A stretch of DNA of 5,155 bases from NCBI GenBank assembly GCA_001871755.1, contig MNXL01000083.1, positions 1 through 5,155 of the forward strand, written 5' to 3'. The notes beneath the pieces are model-generated. The model worked only from the letters and a program-made list of their open reading frames with translations. It did not search any database and was not told the DNA's origin. A program made the position numbers and the translations under genes. Below, in pieces: positions 1-3,100 of this stretch. This stretch comes from Anaerolineae bacterium CG2_30_64_16 (GTDB taxonomy: Bacteria; Chloroflexota; Anaerolineae; CG2-30-64-16). Each line of letters starts with the position of its first letter. Position 1 is the stretch's first letter.

Positions 1-1
1 T

Positions 2-88
2 GACCCGACAGAGCGCAACGCGCGCATTTCTGGCAGCATCTCGGCCGCCGTCACCACAGTCGCGTTTGCCCAGGCCGCCGGCACATAG
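2..88 (+). CDS. Probable 3' end of a convergent gene, unknown product (5' partial)
   Basis: A plus-strand frame is open from the left edge to TAG 86-88 and gives 28 codons. It starts DPTERNAR and continues ISGSISAAVTTVAFAQ. Three quarters of its codons begin with a purine, G being commonest, and 22 of 28 end in G or C, as expected for a gene in moderately GC-rich DNA. If real, it ends 32 bases from the stop of the large minus-strand gene (121), a tail-to-tail pair. The family cannot be recognised from so short a piece. The opposite strand is also open here, in a frame sharing the same third codon positions, so base composition alone cannot settle the strand. The spacer 89-120 holds no hairpin followed by a T-run, so no terminator is called. 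Confidence 0.4.
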   Translation, partial: DPTERNARISGSISAAVTTVAFAQAAGT

Positions 89-120
89 TGGTTAGCGGAA
101 TACCGTTGGCCTCGCGTGCT

Positions 121-3100
121 TCAACGTTCAGATTCGCGCTGAGCAGATGCGCTGAACAGCGTGTCAGGGGTTCGTTCCTGGGCGTTCGATGTAGGGCAAG
201 AGCCTTCAACGCATTTTCGCACCACGACGTTATCAATGTAGGCCCCGATTGGCTGATTTACACTACCATTGCTGTAGAAGCCGAAGGCGATCCAGACATT
301 CGGCTCGCCAGCCAGGTCGGTGAGATCGAGTACCTGGTCTGACCAGCCCCCCGAGTATCCCCAATGGCAGACGCCGCCGAAACCGCTACCATCCCGCGAG
401 GTCCAAACGCAAAAACTGTCGTGAACGTCGCCATTCCATTCCGTATTGAGCCAGAGCTTGAATCGGATCTCGGCGGCAGTTGCATCCGCCAAGCTGAACG
501 GGCCATACCCCATACCACTTGCGGCGTTGTTAGGATAGTTGCTGTCGCAGCCCAGCGCGTTTCCCTGTGGACCGCCACCGACCGCCCAACCGCTATACGC
601 GCCGGCAAAAGCCAGACAACTGCGCTTGCCCCAATAGTATTGCCCATCGTCCGAGCCGACTTGCCAGGCGCCCGGGAAGTCGCCTTCGAAGTCCTCGTTC
701 AGCACAGTGATCCAGTTACCAGGCGCCTGCTTGTAGAGGGTCAAGACATCCGAGTCGCTCAAGACGTGGTCGAACAAATGCACATCATCAATCTTGCCAG
801 GCCAGAAGTCCACTGGATTGCCGCCGTGCTTGGCGCGTCCGATCAGCGTATTGCCGGTCGCGTTCCAGCCGGTATTGTACGGCTCAGTGCCGATCAGCAC
901 CCCATTCACGTACAGCTTGATTTGGTCGTGTACTGAATCGTGGACACCAGCCAGGTGATACCACTGGTTGGCCTGAGGTATCCACGGTGCAATGACGCGC
1001 CACGCGTCGGCACTCGATGAGTCAGCTACGTGGGCGCCGAATGTGAATCGGCCATCCCAGCTCGTTTGCAGGTAGAAGCCGCTGATCTCGGCGCCTTCCT
1101 GGCTGACGGCGGTCTTGAATGACTGAACCTCGCGCAGCATTACCCACGCAGCCACGGTGTAATCCTTGCTGGTGTCCAGGACGCTGCGGTTGACGCTGAC
1201 GTAGTCGTCCGCTCCATCAAAGCTCAGGGCACCGTTGATCTTACCCGTAGACCACGTCGGGCCATTGATGAGCGTGCCGGTATTGCCATGGCCTGTCGCA
1301 TCGCTGGCGGTTAGGCCGCTGCCTTCATCCAGCCGCCAGTAGGCGAGGGGATTGAAGGGGTAAATCTCAAACGATTGTTCGGCAGCGAACTGCGACCCGG
1401 CAAACGAACTATCAATTGCCTGCACGCTCCAGTAGTAGACGCCCGGCGGCAGGTTGCGGATCGCCCAGCTCTGCCGCTGACCAACGTTGCCGATCTTCAC
1501 CACGCGCCGCCAGCCGTCAAGAATCTGAGCGTGTGGGGAGACACGCTCGACGCCGGCAGCCTGATTACCCAGGCGCACGTTGTAGTTGAGACCCTGCTGC
1601 CCTGTGCGCCCGTCCGTTGTCCTGTTCCAGCGCAATGTCACCTCGTCGCCGGAAATCTGAACTTCCAGGCCGGTTGGGGCCAGTGGCGGGGTATTGGGTG
1701 CGAAGCCAGCAACGTTTCGATATAGGCTCGTTGTTGGGCTGCCAAGCTCACCGTGGCCAGCCAACAGCACGTCAAGGTCGCCGTCCTTGTCGAAGTCGGC
1801 CCACGCCGCCACAGAACCATAGCGCACCCCCATCAGCGGCGCGCTGATGTCCTCGAAGCGATCATTACCGTCATTCCGATAAATCCGCGCCGAAGCGCCC
1901 CAGCTATCGCCTGCGATCAGCAAATCCAGGTCGCCATCGTTGTCGTAGTCGGCCCAGCTTGCCGCGCCGCCGTTGCAGACCGGCCACAAGGAGGCCTGAA
2001 TGTCGGTGAAGACCCCGCCGTCGTTGCGGTAGATCTGCGCCGTACCTCCGATGTTATCCGCCCAACCTACCACAACCAGGTCGAGGTCCCCATCATTGTC
2101 GTAATCGCCCCAGGCGACTTCGCCACCCGAGACGCCCCGCAGCCCCGCGCTGATGTCTGTGAATTGGCCCTCGTCGTTGCGATAGAGCTTCGTCACCCGC
2201 TGGTCTCCGCCCAGGTTGCCAGCGAGGACGATATCCAGATCGCCGTCGTTATCGTAGTCGCCCCAGGCCGCCGAAGCGCTCCAGCCGACTCCCAACAACT
2301 GCGCGTCAATATCGGTGAAGGTCCCACTATCGTTACGATAGACTTTCGATACCCCCTGCGCGCCGTTGTCGCCCACCATCAGCACATCCAGATCGCCGTC
2401 GTTGTCGTAATCGCCCCAGCGGGCTGCGCCACCGGCAGTCTTGACGAACGGAGCGCTGGTGTCGAAGAAGCTGCCGTTGTCATTCCGGTAGACCGTTGCG
2501 ACGAATCCATTGTTCCAACCAGCCAACAGCAAGTCAAGATCGCCATCGTTGTCATAATCGCCCCAATCCAGCGTTGCCGCAGATACGTCAGCGAATGCGG
2601 CGCTGACCTCGTGTAACACGCCGGCATCATTCCGATACAAACGCGTAGCCTGACTCGTCCCCGTATAGCCCGCCAGCGCCAGGTCGAGATCTCCATCGTT
2701 ATCATAGTCACCCCACGCGGCTTTCGCGTCCGTGAGAGCGAGCAACGCTGATGTCGAATCAGCCGCGAAGGCGCAGGGCTTGTCAGAGACAGACAACGAC
2801 GATACGTTGTCGTTCAGCGGCACGCCATTGCTGAACGTGTCGCCGGTGAAATCAGGGTCATCCGCCTGGCGACAAGCCCAGCCGCCGCCGCGATCTGCGT
2901 GCTCGTAGAGGGTCACTGACCAGCCCGAGGCGTAGCTGCCGACGAATCGGATCGAGGATGCCATGTCGTTGAAGTTGTCGTTGTTGAAGTCATCGTCATC
3001 GCCAGTGAAGGTTATGCAGCGACCGGTGTAATTCGGATGCTCATATAGCACGATACCGTTAGCCGCAGGCACACACTCGGCTGTACGTTGGATGCGAATC

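Noticed and set aside
40..85. GC-rich repeats of ggccgccg near the left edge considered as a terminator or hairpin
   Set aside because: The two copies are direct, not inverted, and no T-run follows on either strand.
121..213. C-terminal sorting signal (LPXTG, PEP-CTERM or Por-type)
   Set aside because: The tail is hydrophilic, lacks a hydrophobic helix and a sorting motif, and ends in AQRESER.
51..236. Minus-strand 61-codon open frame overlapping the end of the large gene
   Set aside because: It is out of frame with the gene, lies largely inside its C-terminal coding region, and has no ribosome-binding site or recognisable motif.
364..936. Plus-strand open frame of 190 codons opposite the LamG and C-terminal domains
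   Set aside because: The minus strand there encodes well-matched LamG and jelly-roll sequence. The plus frame has no recognisable motif, and its stops are avoided by base composition.
1753..2616. Long plus-strand open frame of 287 codons opposite the propeller
   Set aside because: It is the antisense of the repeated Asp/Gly-rich loops: GAC and GGC codons read backwards as Val, Ile and Ala codons and avoid stops. Its repeated VVVIAP-like segments mirror the blades and show no independent domain. The minus frame has clear domains throughout.
1771..2715. Regularly spaced DNA repeats of about 150 bases considered as a CRISPR array or satellite
   Set aside because: The spacing is far too long for CRISPR, the repeats stay in frame and encode the FG-GAP Ca2+ loops, and they differ at synonymous sites. 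They are protein repeats.
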